Below, piece after piece: positions 39,612 through 48,964 of a stretch of 64,000 bases of DNA; the stretch's first letter is position 1, and the number at the start of each line of letters is the position of its first letter. Under the pieces are notes generated by a model that was given only the letters and a program-made list of their open reading frames with translations, was not told the DNA's origin and ran no database searches. The stretch spans positions 3,282,501-3,346,500 of the forward strand of contig NZ_CP073581.1 of NCBI RefSeq assembly GCF_018200035.1, written 5' to 3'. This DNA comes from Sulfitobacter albidus. Lineage in GTDB: Bacteria > Pseudomonadota > Alphaproteobacteria > Rhodobacterales > Rhodobacteraceae. A program made the position numbers and the translations under genes.

Positions 39612-41084
39612 TCAGACGCTCATGCAGATGTATTTCATCTCAAGGTAGTCCTCGATCCCGTGGTGCGAGCCTTCGCGGCCGAGGCCTGATTGCTTGACCC
39701 CGCCGAACGGCGCCACTTCGGTCGAGATGATGCCGGTGTTCACGCCGACGATACCGTATTCCAGCGCTTCGGCCACTTTATAGACGCGGCTGAGGTCGTT
39801 GGCGTAGAAATAGGACGCAAGGCCAAAGATCGTGTCATTGGCCATTGCGATCACGTCATCCACATCGTCGAATTTGAACAGCGGGGCCAGCGGGCCGAAT
39901 GTCTCGTCCGTGGCGACCTGCATGTCCTGCGTCACACCGGTGACGATGGTCGGCGCGAGGAAATTGCCCTCCATATCGCCATTGTCGCCCAGAATGACTG
40001 TGGCGCCCTTGGCTTTGGCGTCCGCAATATGCTCGCGGACCTTCTTGCCCGCGTCTTCGTTGATGAGAGGGCCAAGCTCGACGCCCTCCTCAAAACCGTC
40101 GCCGATCTTCATCTCCTGCACGCGCGCTTTAAGCTTTTCGGCGAAGGTGTCGTAGACGCCGGCCTGCACGTAGATGCGGTTGGCGCAGACGCAGGTCTGG
40201 CCGTTGTTGCGGAATTTGCACAGGATCGCGCCTTCGACGGCGGCGTCGAGATCGGCGTCGTCAAAGACGATGAAGGGGGCGTTGCCGCCCAGCTCCATCG
40301 AGCATTTCATGACCTGATCGGCGGCCTGTTTGAGCAGGATGCGCCCCACTTCGGTAGAGCCGGTGAAGGTCAGCTTGCGCACGGCAGGGTTTTCGCAGAA
40401 TTCCTTGCCCGCCTCGGAGGATGACGACGTGGGCACCACGTTGAACACGCCTGCGGGGATGCCCGCGCGTTCGGCCAGCACGCCCATGACGATCGCGCTC
40501 AGCGGTGTTTCGGTAGCGGGGCGCGCGACAAAGGCGCAGCCGGCGGCCAGTGCGGGCGCGGCCTTGCGCGTGATCATCGCGTTGGGAAAGTTCCAGGGTG
40601 TGATCGAGGCGGCGACGCCGATGGGCTGCTTGATCACAGTGATGCGTTTGTCGCGCTGGTGCCCGGGGATCGTCTCGCCGTAGACACGTTTTGCCTCTTC
40701 GCCGAAGAATTCGATAAAGGAGGCGCCATAGCCGATCTCACCCTTTGCTTCGGCCAGGGGCTTGCCCTGCTCGGCCGTGAGGATCGCGCCAAGGTCGTCC
40801 TGGTTGGCCATCATCAAATCGAACCACTTGCGCAGCACGCCTGCGCGCTCTTTGCCCGTCCAGCTGGCCCACTCCTTTTGCGCGGTCTCGGCCTGAGCCA
40901 CGGCATCGGCGATCTGCGCGCGGCTAAGATTGGCGACTTTCGCGACGACATCGCCGCGGGCGGGGTTGATGACGTCAAAGGTCCCGTCGTCGCCATCGAC
41001 CCACTGGCCGCCAATATAGGCGCGGGTTTCCAGCAGGCTGGGATCGTTGAGGATGGATTTGAGATCTGTGGTCGACTCGGTCAT
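39612..41084 (-). CDS. gabD: NAD(P)-dependent succinate-semialdehyde dehydrogenase
   Basis: 490 residues from ATG 41084 (CGGAGAGACCC upstream); a longer form to 41198 is not supported. Aldehyde-dehydrogenase motifs: TPWNFPNAMITRK, FTGSTEVGRIL, general-base Glu in MELGGNAPFIVFDDAD and nucleophile Cys in NNGQTCVCANRIY (the adjacent second Cys is typical of GabD). It oxidises succinate semialdehyde to succinate in GABA breakdown. Divergent from the kynurenine-formamidase-like gene. Confidence 0.87.
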   Translation of the reverse strand: MTESTTDLKSILNDPSLLETRAYIGGQWVDGDDGTFDVINPARGDVVAKVANLSRAQIADAVAQAETAQKEWASWTGKERAGVLRKWFDLMMANQDDLGAILTAEQGKPLAEAKGEIGYGASFIEFFGEEAKRVYGETIPGHQRDKRITVIKQPIGVAASITPWNFPNAMITRKAAPALAAGCAFVARPATETPLSAIVMGVLAERAGIPAGVFNVVPTSSSSEAGKEFCENPAVRKLTFTGSTEVGRILLKQAADQVMKCSMELGGNAPFIVFDDADLDAAVEGAILCKFRNNGQTCVCANRIYVQAGVYDTFAEKLKARVQEMKIGDGFEEGVELGPLINEDAGKKVREHIADAKAKGATVILGDNGDMEGNFLAPTIVTGVTQDMQVATDETFGPLAPLFKFDDVDDVIAMANDTIFGLASYFYANDLSRVYKVAEALEYGIVGVNTGIISTEVAPFGGVKQSGLGREGSHHGIEDYLEMKYICMSV

Positions 41085-41172
41085 GGGTCTCTCCGGGGTG
41101 TGAATTTGGTTGTGGTCTGCAAACCAACTCTGCGTATGTTTGTCCAGTTCGCTTTTTTGACGGGAGTTCACG

Positions 41173-41958
41173 ATGCAAAACGACGATGCCTTCGCCAACG
41201 GGGCTCATATCGACGGTGCGGAGGCCTATCCACCGCGCTGGGCCGCGCAGGCGGCGGCGTTTCGGGACGCGTTGGGCGCGCGGGCGCAGGTGGGGGTGTC
41301 TTATGGGCCGTCATCGCGCCAAACCTTTGATATCTTTCAGCCCGAGGGTGTTGCGCGCGGCACGTTGATCTTTGTGCACGGCGGCTATTGGAAGGCCTTT
41401 GACCAGAGCAGCTGGTCGCATCTGGCGGCGGGCGCACTGGCCAAGGGATGGGCTGTGGCAATGCCCGGCTATGATCTGTGTCCGAATGTGCGGATTTCCG
41501 AGATTACGGCGCAGATCGCGCTGGCGGTGCAGGCAATAGCGCTGCGCAGCATGGGGCCGCTGGCGCTCGCGGGCCATTCGGCGGGCGGGCATCTGGTGTG
41601 CCGGATGACCGATCCGCTGGTGCTGGATGCCGAGACGCGCGGGCGCATCACGGCGCTGGCGCCGATCTCTCCGGTGGCGGATCTGGCGCCCCTGATGCAA
41701 ACCAGCATGAACGAGACCTTGCGGATAGATGCGGCCGAGGCTGCGGCTGAGAGCCCCGTCAACATGCAGCCGCCGCACGGGTTGCAGGTGTCGGTCTGGG
41801 TCGGGGCCGACGAGCGCCCGGTGTTTGTGGAGCAGGCGCAGGCATTGGGGCGCGGCTGGGGCGCGCGCTGCCATCTGGTCGAGGAGCGGCATCATTTCGA
41901 CGTGATTGACGCGCTGGAGGATCCTGAAAGCGATCTGCTCGCCGCGTTGCTGTCGTAG
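41173..41958 (+). CDS. Alpha/beta hydrolase, kynurenine formamidase-like
   Basis: 261 residues. The oxyanion motif HGGYW near residue 65 and nucleophile motif GHSAGGH near 133 are those of the BNA7/AFMID-type arylformamidases. Candidate catalytic His is in ERHHFDVID near the C-terminus. It may hydrolyse N-formylkynurenine in tryptophan breakdown, but no other kynurenine-pathway gene is present, so it could be a general esterase. Divergent from gabD by 88 bases. Followed by a pair of perfect hairpins. Confidence 0.72.
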   Translation: MQNDDAFANGAHIDGAEAYPPRWAAQAAAFRDALGARAQVGVSYGPSSRQTFDIFQPEGVARGTLIFVHGGYWKAFDQSSWSHLAAGALAKGWAVAMPGYDLCPNVRISEITAQIALAVQAIALRSMGPLALAGHSAGGHLVCRMTDPLVLDAETRGRITALAPISPVADLAPLMQTSMNETLRIDAAEAAAESPVNMQPPHGLQVSVWVGADERPVFVEQAQALGRGWGARCHLVEERHHFDVIDALEDPESDLLAALLS

Positions 41959-41964
41959 CGCGGG

Positions 41965-42010
41965 CAAAAATTCGCAGAATTTTTGGGCCCAAAGTTTCTG
42001 CGAAACTTTG
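41965..42010. repeat. Tandem pair of perfect AT-rich hairpins
   Basis: First hairpin: CAAAAATTC/GAATTTTTG with loop GCA (41965-41985). Second: CAAAGTTTC/GAAACTTTG with loop TGC (41990-42010). They are separated by GGCC and lie seven bases after the hydrolase stop. A similar pair occurs at 48965-49008, suggesting a repeat family or a tandem terminator. Confidence 0.7.
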
Positions 42011-42148
42011 CGGCGTCCGAGGTAAGGTTGTTCTGACTTTCCTTTGCCCGGAGCTTTTGCAAGGATCAAAGAAATACCGCTTTGGTTATGTTAATTTGAT
42101 TTACATAGCCTATATTGAACATAAGAAATTAAAGGAGGGGAGGCTCAG

Positions 42149-43225
42149 ATGGCCAATCTAGATACGCAAGTCCGTGAATCGCAGGCGCAGGTCGCCGAGG
42201 CGCAGAGCAAGATCGCGGAGCTGACCAGCCGCATCGAGACGGCGCGGGCCAAGCTGAACGCGGGCGAAGCCGCCGAGATGGACATCGAAAATGCCTCGCT
42301 CGACGAGGTGCACGCCCATACGGAAGTGATGAACGCCAATATCGCCGAGCTGATCATGGGGCTGGATGACGTCACCTCCGGTTTTTCCAAGGAATTCGAC
42401 GAGATGCGGTCAAAGACCGGATGGGAGAGCGTCATCGGCATCTTCTCTTCCGCGAAATCCGACAGCATGCGGCAGGAGCGGATCCGTACCGCCTCGATCG
42501 ACGACAAGCTGCAGGATCTGATCGCCAAATCAGACACGATCGTGCAACTGCTCGAGGGCCAGCTTGCCGTGCTCGAAGAGCAGCGCGAAAGGGTCGAGGT
42601 GAACCTGACGGAGACGCTGGATGTGCGCGAGGCGACCGTCGCGGAGCTTGAGACGTTGCGCGATGAGATCGGCGCGATGGATCCCGAGATCATCAAGTTG
42701 GAGAACGCCATCGCCTCGGAAACCGACGCGGCCAAACGCACCGCGCTTGAGACGGAGTTGGCGCAGGCCAACAGCCGCTACAACGCCATGGTGCAGGAGG
42801 AGCAGGTCAAGCTGGCCAAGTCCCAGACGCTGGAGCGCTACATCGACAAGGGCAAGACCTGGGTCGACAGTCTGCAAAACCAGGCGGCCACGCAGATGGT
42901 GTTGATCAACAAGTTGCAGACGGACACCAAGCAGCGCGTGGTGCTCTATGATGCCCTGACCAAATCGCTCAAGACCGCGCAACAACAGGACGTGGCCCAC
43001 CGCATCAACGAGATCGGCGTGAAAACCGATCAGGAGGCGCAGTCGGCCATGGCGGGCATCGGCGCGGCCACCAACGCGCGCATGGCCGAGATGATGGAGA
43101 AACACGAGGATCACATGGTGTTTGCCCGCGAGGTATTGGAGCAAAAGGCCAAGGCCGACGAACGCTTTGCCCGCCGTTTTGCCAAGATCATCGAAAAGCA
43201 TGACAGCAATGCCTACGGTGGCTAG
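42149..43225 (+). CDS. Long coiled-coil protein, first gene of AAA+ operon
   Basis: 358 residues, hydrophilic and helical throughout, with heptad-like stretches at about 1-45, 125-215 and 275-340. No signal peptide or membrane helix. No motif of a known enzyme; the central region has a faint look of the TelA tellurite-resistance family, but I would not claim it. AAGGAGGGGAGG before the ATG predicts strong translation. An AT-rich region (42060-42148) should hold the operon promoter. It leads a seven-gene unit with an AAA+ ATPase; it may be a scaffold or a substrate of that ATPase. Confidence 0.75.
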   Translation: MANLDTQVRESQAQVAEAQSKIAELTSRIETARAKLNAGEAAEMDIENASLDEVHAHTEVMNANIAELIMGLDDVTSGFSKEFDEMRSKTGWESVIGIFSSAKSDSMRQERIRTASIDDKLQDLIAKSDTIVQLLEGQLAVLEEQRERVEVNLTETLDVREATVAELETLRDEIGAMDPEIIKLENAIASETDAAKRTALETELAQANSRYNAMVQEEQVKLAKSQTLERYIDKGKTWVDSLQNQAATQMVLINKLQTDTKQRVVLYDALTKSLKTAQQQDVAHRINEIGVKTDQEAQSAMAGIGAATNARMAEMMEKHEDHMVFAREVLEQKAKADERFARRFAKIIEKHDSNAYGG

Positions 43226-43237
43226 GCAGGCAACGCC

Positions 43238-44353
43238 ATGACCCCCGACGCTGCGCATTACGATCTCAAGGACACCTTCGCCAGTCGCCGCTATTTCGCC
43301 AAGTTCGAGCGCATCTTTCAGCACATGCTGAAAGTTGCGGGCGTGATGGAGGCCGAGGGGCGTCTGGAGCGGGCGGAAACGACGATCCTGACACGCTACG
43401 CGGCCATGCTGACGCATAGTTTTCGCGCGCTTGGCTGGAAATATCTGCTGGTCGGGCGCGAGACCGGGCGGTTCTTCGGCTCGCTCACCGTGGATGGCAT
43501 CGAAAGCGGCTTTCCCGTCTCGTCAGAGCTGATGACGATGGCCAATGACGCGTTGCAGGCCGCGCAGCATCTGCGCGGAATGGATAGCGTGGAGGAGATG
43601 AAGGACGCGATGGTGCGCGCCATCCTCAGCGAGCGGAAAGTCCCGACCAAGCTGCAATTCGGGCTGTCGCAACGGCTGTATTACGAAGAGCTGGCGAAGG
43701 GCGATCTGTTCTGGGTGCGCAACGATGCGCAGGCCGAATGGATGGGCGAGGACGGCGGCCGCCGCCGGTACCGGCTGCATTGGGCGACCTACGACAGCGA
43801 AGTGAACCTTCCCGTCATCTATCTCATGGAGTTGGAGGATTCGGGCCGCGAATTGCTCCCCCGCGACGCGCGCCGCTGGCCCGAGGTGCAGGCGCATCTG
43901 AGCGCGCAGGCGCTGGGCGGGCTGAAACTCGTAACCATCGCGCGCGGGTTTGATGAGGATTTCAGCGATCTGCACCCCAAGCGGCTGCGCCGTTTCCACC
44001 TTGGCCCGCTCTACAGCCACGCCTTCACGCGGCAAAGCGGACCGTTGCGCGATGTGCTGGCTGAGGCGCGCGCGCCCGCCGGGCAGGATTGGGCCATGGT
44101 CTGGACCGAGGAAGAGCTGCTGGCCGAGCGCACGGTCACCGAGCGCGCGGGCTGGTTTTCGACCGTGGAGCGGCAGATCTTTGCGCTCGATCCCTTCGGG
44201 GCGGCGCTGCCTGACATGGGGGCGACGCATACCATGCGCAGCATCATCCTGCCGCAGCGCCCCTATCAGGTGCTCGAGGAAAAGAACCCGGCGGGATTTG
44301 CCGGGGTACGGAAATTTGTCGTGAGTGATGCGGGCCGGGTTCTGCGGTACTAG
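43238..44353 (+). CDS. Unknown protein, second gene of AAA+ operon
   Basis: 371 residues, soluble, no signal peptide. The N-terminal 120 residues are helical (FASRRYFAKFERIFQHMLKVAG), the rest mixed (WATYDSEVNLPVIYLMELEDSG). No catalytic or binding motif is recognised. It starts 12 bases after the coiled-coil gene and 27 bases before the ATPase gene, so the three are almost certainly co-transcribed and probably act in one complex. Confidence 0.72.
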   Translation: MTPDAAHYDLKDTFASRRYFAKFERIFQHMLKVAGVMEAEGRLERAETTILTRYAAMLTHSFRALGWKYLLVGRETGRFFGSLTVDGIESGFPVSSELMTMANDALQAAQHLRGMDSVEEMKDAMVRAILSERKVPTKLQFGLSQRLYYEELAKGDLFWVRNDAQAEWMGEDGGRRRYRLHWATYDSEVNLPVIYLMELEDSGRELLPRDARRWPEVQAHLSAQALGGLKLVTIARGFDEDFSDLHPKRLRRFHLGPLYSHAFTRQSGPLRDVLAEARAPAGQDWAMVWTEEELLAERTVTERAGWFSTVERQIFALDPFGAALPDMGATHTMRSIILPQRPYQVLEEKNPAGFAGVRKFVVSDAGRVLRY

Positions 44354-44380
44354 GCGCTGCGCCAACGAGGGAGAACGGAT

Positions 44381-46309
44381 ATGTCGGATCGGATGGAATT
44401 GCGCGAGGAAGACATCGCGGCCCACGTAGCGATGGCGCAATCGCTGATCGAGGGGTTCGATCACGCGCCGCGCATTGGCAAGGCGGCGGATGCGCCCGCG
44501 CAGGAACGCTCCAGCGGGATCGGCACGCGGCGGCGGTTCCGCTCGACCACGCCGGGGTTGGTGACGCAGCGGCGCACGCCTTCGGGCGCGGTGCAGCTGA
44601 TCGCGCGGGTTGAGGGGGCGGATGGCGATGACGCGCTGATGTCGCCGGTGCAGGCGACCGTGCTGCACGCGATCCGCCGCGCCATCGCGATCGCACTCGC
44701 CATTGCCGAAAACGTGGCAGAGCAATCGGGGCTGGGCGATCTGAAACGCGCCAACCTCGAAGGGTCGCTGCCCGGCGCGCGCAAGGCTGAATTTCAGGAG
44801 CTGCTGGCCGCCGAGGCCTTGGTGACGCTGTATACCTTCGGCAACGCGCTGGCCTATCTTTTGTCGGCGCATCTACCCGAGGTGACGGTGGATGTGGGTG
44901 AGGTCGAGGAGGTGCTGACCGACAACGGCCAGACCGCCCTGCACGGCGCGCTGTGGGAGCTGGACCGCGACATCGCCAAACACGCCAGCGATGACGCGCG
45001 GCTCACGGCGACCGTTGCCGCCTTTGCCGAAAGCCTCATGGAAAAGGTCGCCCTGCGTGCCAGCACGGCACCGCGGCTTGAGCCGTTCGAGGCCGCCGCC
45101 TGGCACGTGGCGGCGGATGATTTCACGGTCGCCGGTTTTTCGCCTGCGTCCAAGGCGAAATCGACCACGCTGACGATGACCTTCAAGAAACCCAACGAGG
45201 TCGTCGGCAACCACATTGCCAAATATCAGGCGATGAAGCTCGCCAAGATGCTGATGGCCTATGACTTTGACCGCAGGCTCAATCCGTTTGCCGAATTGGG
45301 CGGCTTCATCTTTACCTTCATGGGCGACGGCGCGCCGGGTACGGGCAAGACGACGCTTATTCAGATGATGGCCGGGTTGATCAACGAATATTGTCAGGTC
45401 GCGGGTTATCCGTTCCGCTACCAGAACCTGAGCACCGACAACATCGACAGCTATCAGGGCAAGTCGGGCCAGAACGCCAAGGCGTTCATCAACAATGTGA
45501 TCGACCCCTCGGTGATCGGGTTCGGCACTATCGACGACATCGACCAGCTGGCGGGGAAACGCGGCGACCGTCAGTCAAGCGCGGGCCAGCTGGAGATCAC
45601 GGCGGTGCTGATGGAAAGCTTTGCGGGCGCCAACACGGTCGTGCGCGGGAATTGCACGTTCGGCATGTTCTCGAACTACCCCGAAAACGTCGACGACGCC
45701 CTGCGCCAGCGGGCGGGCGCGCGGTTTCTGGTGGACGGGCCGCAAACGCGGGAGGATTACGTCGATATCCTGTACCTGCTGATGGGCAAGAACCACGATA
45801 TTCCGCTGGGCGAGCATACGGTGTTCGAGGCGCAGGAGATCAAGCGCGCGGTGGCCGCGTCCTTTGAGAGCCATGGCAAACCGCACGAGACGGGGCTGCT
45901 GGCGGTCTACGACGACGTGCGCGCCCGCGTGGGCGAGCTGGACACGATCAACAAGATCGGCACCTACCTGAAGGGGATCCAGGAGGCCGACCCGCGCTTC
46001 ACCGGTCGCGCGATCAAGAACATCACCGACGCGGTGAAGGTCCGCGCGATGGATTTCGAGCTGCCCGATGAGTGGATGTTCGAGCCGGACCTGTTCCTGT
46101 TCAAACCCTACGTCGAAAAGAAAGCGATGATCGAGGACATGCGCCAGCCGATCACGGTGGAGATGGTCATCCAGGAGGTGAACCGCTACGCCGATTCGGA
46201 ATTCCGCTATGCCGACAAGTCGGACGAGGTGGCAATCGAGAATGCCGTGCGCGAGATGGGTCGCATGGAAGAGGCGAAGAAGCGGTATTTGGGGTCGCGG
46301 GATGCGTAG
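44381..46309 (+). CDS. AAA+ family ATPase, third gene of unknown operon
   Basis: 642 residues. About 300 residues of helical N-terminal domain precede the AAA+ module. Walker A is GDGAPGTGKTTLIQMM (about 315-330), Walker B reads IGFGTIDDIDQL near 385, and sensor/arginine-finger candidates follow in FGMFSNYPENVDDALRQRAGARF. The C-terminal part (about 480-642) is helical. The ATPase core looks complete and active. Its neighbours are not those of MoxR, ClpB or FtsH, so a remodelling function on the coiled-coil or membrane partners is inferred. Stop overlaps the lipoprotein start by eight bases. Confidence 0.8.
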   Translation: MSDRMELREEDIAAHVAMAQSLIEGFDHAPRIGKAADAPAQERSSGIGTRRRFRSTTPGLVTQRRTPSGAVQLIARVEGADGDDALMSPVQATVLHAIRRAIAIALAIAENVAEQSGLGDLKRANLEGSLPGARKAEFQELLAAEALVTLYTFGNALAYLLSAHLPEVTVDVGEVEEVLTDNGQTALHGALWELDRDIAKHASDDARLTATVAAFAESLMEKVALRASTAPRLEPFEAAAWHVAADDFTVAGFSPASKAKSTTLTMTFKKPNEVVGNHIAKYQAMKLAKMLMAYDFDRRLNPFAELGGFIFTFMGDGAPGTGKTTLIQMMAGLINEYCQVAGYPFRYQNLSTDNIDSYQGKSGQNAKAFINNVIDPSVIGFGTIDDIDQLAGKRGDRQSSAGQLEITAVLMESFAGANTVVRGNCTFGMFSNYPENVDDALRQRAGARFLVDGPQTREDYVDILYLLMGKNHDIPLGEHTVFEAQEIKRAVAASFESHGKPHETGLLAVYDDVRARVGELDTINKIGTYLKGIQEADPRFTGRAIKNITDAVKVRAMDFELPDEWMFEPDLFLFKPYVEKKAMIEDMRQPITVEMVIQEVNRYADSEFRYADKSDEVAIENAVREMGRMEEAKKRYLGSRDA

Positions 46310-46598
46310 GTTTTGGTGGATCCTTCCGGTGGCGGCGCTGTCGGCCTGTGCCGTAGAGACGCCTGCGTCTTTCACTCAGGTGAATGGGTTTGGTGTGAAG
46401 GTGCAGCAGATCGACGGCGATCCGCCGACGTACCGTGCGCAAGGCGCGTCGAACCGGGATCGCGCGCGGCTCGACGCGGCGTATTACGCGCGCAATGTGA
46501 TCGGCATTCGCAATGTGGCGGGCTGCCCCATCAAGCCGGAGTTGATCCGTCACGATGCGGATGGGCCCACGACAATCGCCACGACGGTGTGCCCATGA
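46302..46598 (+). CDS. Small lipoprotein in the AAA+ operon
   Basis: 98 residues from ATG 46302, which overlaps the ATPase stop. Signal II peptide MRRFWWILPVAALSAC with lipobox LSAC and lipidated Cys16. The mature part of about 80 residues contains NGFGVKVQQIDGDPPTYR and two further Cys (GCPIKPE and TVCP), perhaps a disulfide. No family recognised. Its presence shows that the operon has an envelope component. Confidence 0.72.
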   Translation: MRRFWWILPVAALSACAVETPASFTQVNGFGVKVQQIDGDPPTYRAQGASNRDRARLDAAYYARNVIGIRNVAGCPIKPELIRHDADGPTTIATTVCP

Positions 46599-46644
46599 TG
46601 ACCGGCCAACGTATGTGCCGGTCGCAAGGCCGCGAGGGGGAATC

Positions 46645-48030
46645 ATGCAGCGATTGATCCGTGCGGGCCTGATGTTCGGCAACCTCTTTCATGTCGCCTC
46701 TCCGGCGCTGGTGGAGCGGTATAACCGCGCGCTGAAACACCTGACGGGGCAGACGACCAAGCTCACTGATTTCTACGTCGATATCTCCGGCTATTCGCCC
46801 GAGGTGGGCGAAGAGTTGGGGGACGATGCCTATCTCAACCATGCGGGCGTGAACCGGCAGTTTATCCTGCTGAGCGTGGAGCAGCGCACGGCGCCGTTGC
46901 TCAACACCAAATTCTCGACCTCAAAGGGGATCCTGCAACGGTTCATCGCGGAGAACGAGGCGGCGTTGTTCGCGCTTACCGCGAAGGATGCGGTCGCAGG
47001 GGAGCTGGTCAACAGTGTTTATGACGTCTCGACCCCCGCGCGCCTGTTCGACATTCGCACCGTGCGGGTGGAGGCCGACACGACCGGCGGCACCGTGCGC
47101 GATGCCGAGCGGTTGGGCGAGATGGTCAGCCGGTTTCGCGATACGCCCGAGGGATGGTACGATGACGTGCTGATTGCGGAAATGATCGAGCTTGCGGGCA
47201 AGACGGGCGATGTGGTGCGCAACCCCGTGCGGCTTAAGCAGATGTCGTTTGAGCAGCGCAATTTCTGGACGGCGCATTTCGGCGGCCTCTACGTATTTCA
47301 GGACGTGGAGCATCCGGCGGTGATCGCCCCCGGTGGCGCGCCGGATGGATTGCCGGTGGACTATGCCTTTGACGCCACGCAGCCCAACCAGATCGCGCAT
47401 TTCCTGCGACTCAACGGGTTGGTCGAAACGATTGTGGAGGCGCGGGGGATTAACTCCGCCGCGATCCTGCGCCAGCGAATGGATTTCATCCTCATCGACG
47501 CGGTGGCGGATGAGGGCGTGGATCTGGGCGGCCTGACCCGCGCCGATCTGCGGCGCCTGGCGCGGCGCCACGCGGACAAGCTGCCGCCGGAGTTTCACAG
47601 CCTCGGGCAGCTGGTGAACTGGGCCGAGAACGGTGGGCGCTTCCCACGGATCGACAGCGATGATCCGGTCTATTTCTACACCCTGCGCGCCGCCGATACG
47701 CCCGACGCAGAGCTGGTGAACATGCTGCTGGCCGAACTGGCGCCCAAGGATATCCGCCAGCTGTATATCTGCCACAAGGATCTGTTTTATCGCACCTACG
47801 CGCGCTGGCCTGACGCCAAAAAGGGCTATGTCGTGGATTTCCTGACGCGGGAGTATCAGGTGGACAAGGCGGGCGTGCGCGACGCACTCTTTGGCCATGA
47901 GGCGTCGATGGCGCCACCCGCCCCGCCGCCGCTGCCCAAGACCGGTCTGCCGCGGCAGAAAAAGAAACCACCCCCCGTGCCCGACCGCATAGCGGACGTC
48001 GGCCCCTGGGGCGCCGTGAGGAGAAGATAG
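46645..48030 (+). CDS. Unknown protein with Pro-rich tail, AAA+ operon
   Basis: 461 residues from ATG 46645 with GAGGGGG upstream; an in-frame extension to 46555 lacks a ribosome site and overlaps the lipoprotein gene. Largely helical. No signal peptide of standard form, though the N-terminus (LIRAGLMFGNLFHVASPALVERYN) is amphipathic. The last 50 residues are Pro-rich and basic (APPAPPPLPKTGLP then KKKPPPVPDR), a likely flexible binding tail. A similar protein exists in other Rhodobacteraceae, from memory. Ends one base before the next start. Confidence 0.7.
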   Translation: MQRLIRAGLMFGNLFHVASPALVERYNRALKHLTGQTTKLTDFYVDISGYSPEVGEELGDDAYLNHAGVNRQFILLSVEQRTAPLLNTKFSTSKGILQRFIAENEAALFALTAKDAVAGELVNSVYDVSTPARLFDIRTVRVEADTTGGTVRDAERLGEMVSRFRDTPEGWYDDVLIAEMIELAGKTGDVVRNPVRLKQMSFEQRNFWTAHFGGLYVFQDVEHPAVIAPGGAPDGLPVDYAFDATQPNQIAHFLRLNGLVETIVEARGINSAAILRQRMDFILIDAVADEGVDLGGLTRADLRRLARRHADKLPPEFHSLGQLVNWAENGGRFPRIDSDDPVYFYTLRAADTPDAELVNMLLAELAPKDIRQLYICHKDLFYRTYARWPDAKKGYVVDFLTREYQVDKAGVRDALFGHEASMAPPAPPPLPKTGLPRQKKKPPPVPDRIADVGPWGAVRRR

Positions 48031-48031
48031 G

Positions 48032-48298
48032 ATGTTCGCACTCGCCCGTCTGATGGTCATCGGATTCATCGTGCTGACGATCGTTTACGTCTGCCTGTCG
48101 CTCTATTCGCGTTCGGTGCGCAAGGGCAAGCTGCGCGCGGAATGGTACGAGGGCCCGCAGGACGTCCCGCTGGAGCAGTTTCTTGAGGAAGGGCTGGAGG
48201 AATACGACAGCTCGCTGCGGCGGCGATTGATCCTGTCGGTCTATGTGATACCTGTCATTCTGGTCTCGTTGATCATCTACCTGACGAATTTCGCCTGA
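48032..48298 (+). CDS. Small two-helix membrane protein, AAA+ operon
   Basis: 88 residues with a helix at about 5-27 and another at about 65-85. The loop between is acidic (EGPQDVPLEQFLEEGLEEYDSS) and probably cytoplasmic. Unknown family. The start is one base after the previous stop, preceded by GAGGAGAAG. Confidence 0.7.
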   Translation: MFALARLMVIGFIVLTIVYVCLSLYSRSVRKGKLRAEWYEGPQDVPLEQFLEEGLEEYDSSLRRRLILSVYVIPVILVSLIIYLTNFA

Positions 48299-48308
48299 GG
48301 AGCGCGCA

Positions 48309-48941
48309 ATGCTTGGACTGCTACGCTGGACGTTCTGGATCACCATCTGGGTGATCGTGGCCGCGTTCTTTCACTACACGCTGCCGCAGGTCGATATCGT
48401 GCGGATCACCGATACCTATGAGAAGCGGCAGGATTTTGGGGAGAATTCGATCTTCTGGGCGCAGGCGGATGTCGGAACGGACGGGACGCTGGCGAACCGT
48501 GATGTGTTCTTTATCCAGACGCGGCGCGCGGGTGGGGATGTGATGGTCTACCGCAACGAGGATACCGGCTGGGGCTGGCCGCCCTATTTCAAATTCGATA
48601 CGTCCAACCTGCAGGCGGAGGCGAGCGATCTGCGGTCTCTGGAGGCGGACGCGCGCTATGTCGCGCTCAAACATTATGGCTGGCGCAACGAATTCCTGAC
48701 GATCTTTCCCAACGCGATTTCGGTGCGTCCGGTGGCGGGGCCGGATGCGGCAAAGGGAATCCCCTGGACCAACATCATCATCCTGACGCTGTTTTTTGCG
48801 ATTGTCTGGGCGATCTGGGTGCGTTGGCGCCGGTTCCGGCGGGCGCGGATCGATCCGACGCTTGAGGCGATCGAGGATGATCTGGCCGAGACGTCAAACG
48901 GGATCAGTGCCTGGTTTGCAAGCTGGCGCAAGAAAGCCTGA
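48309..48941 (+). CDS. DUF1523-family membrane protein, AAA+ operon
   Basis: 210 residues. N-terminal membrane helix (about 5-25), then a periplasmic domain with the family hallmarks HYTLPQVDIVRITDTY, VYRNEDTGWGWPPYFKFD and LKHYGWRNEFLTIFPNA, and a second helix at about 155-175. Function unknown; the family is widespread in alphaproteobacteria. Last gene of the AAA+ operon, ten bases after the small membrane protein and followed by a hairpin pair. Confidence 0.8.
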   Translation: MLGLLRWTFWITIWVIVAAFFHYTLPQVDIVRITDTYEKRQDFGENSIFWAQADVGTDGTLANRDVFFIQTRRAGGDVMVYRNEDTGWGWPPYFKFDTSNLQAEASDLRSLEADARYVALKHYGWRNEFLTIFPNAISVRPVAGPDAAKGIPWTNIIILTLFFAIVWAIWVRWRRFRRARIDPTLEAIEDDLAETSNGISAWFASWRKKA

Positions 48942-48964
48942 GGGCGCAGCCCTTGCCACAGGTG

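Noticed and set aside
42149..43225. Assigning the coiled-coil protein to the TelA tellurite-resistance family
   Set aside because: The likeness is only in general coiled-coil composition; a profile search would be needed to support it.
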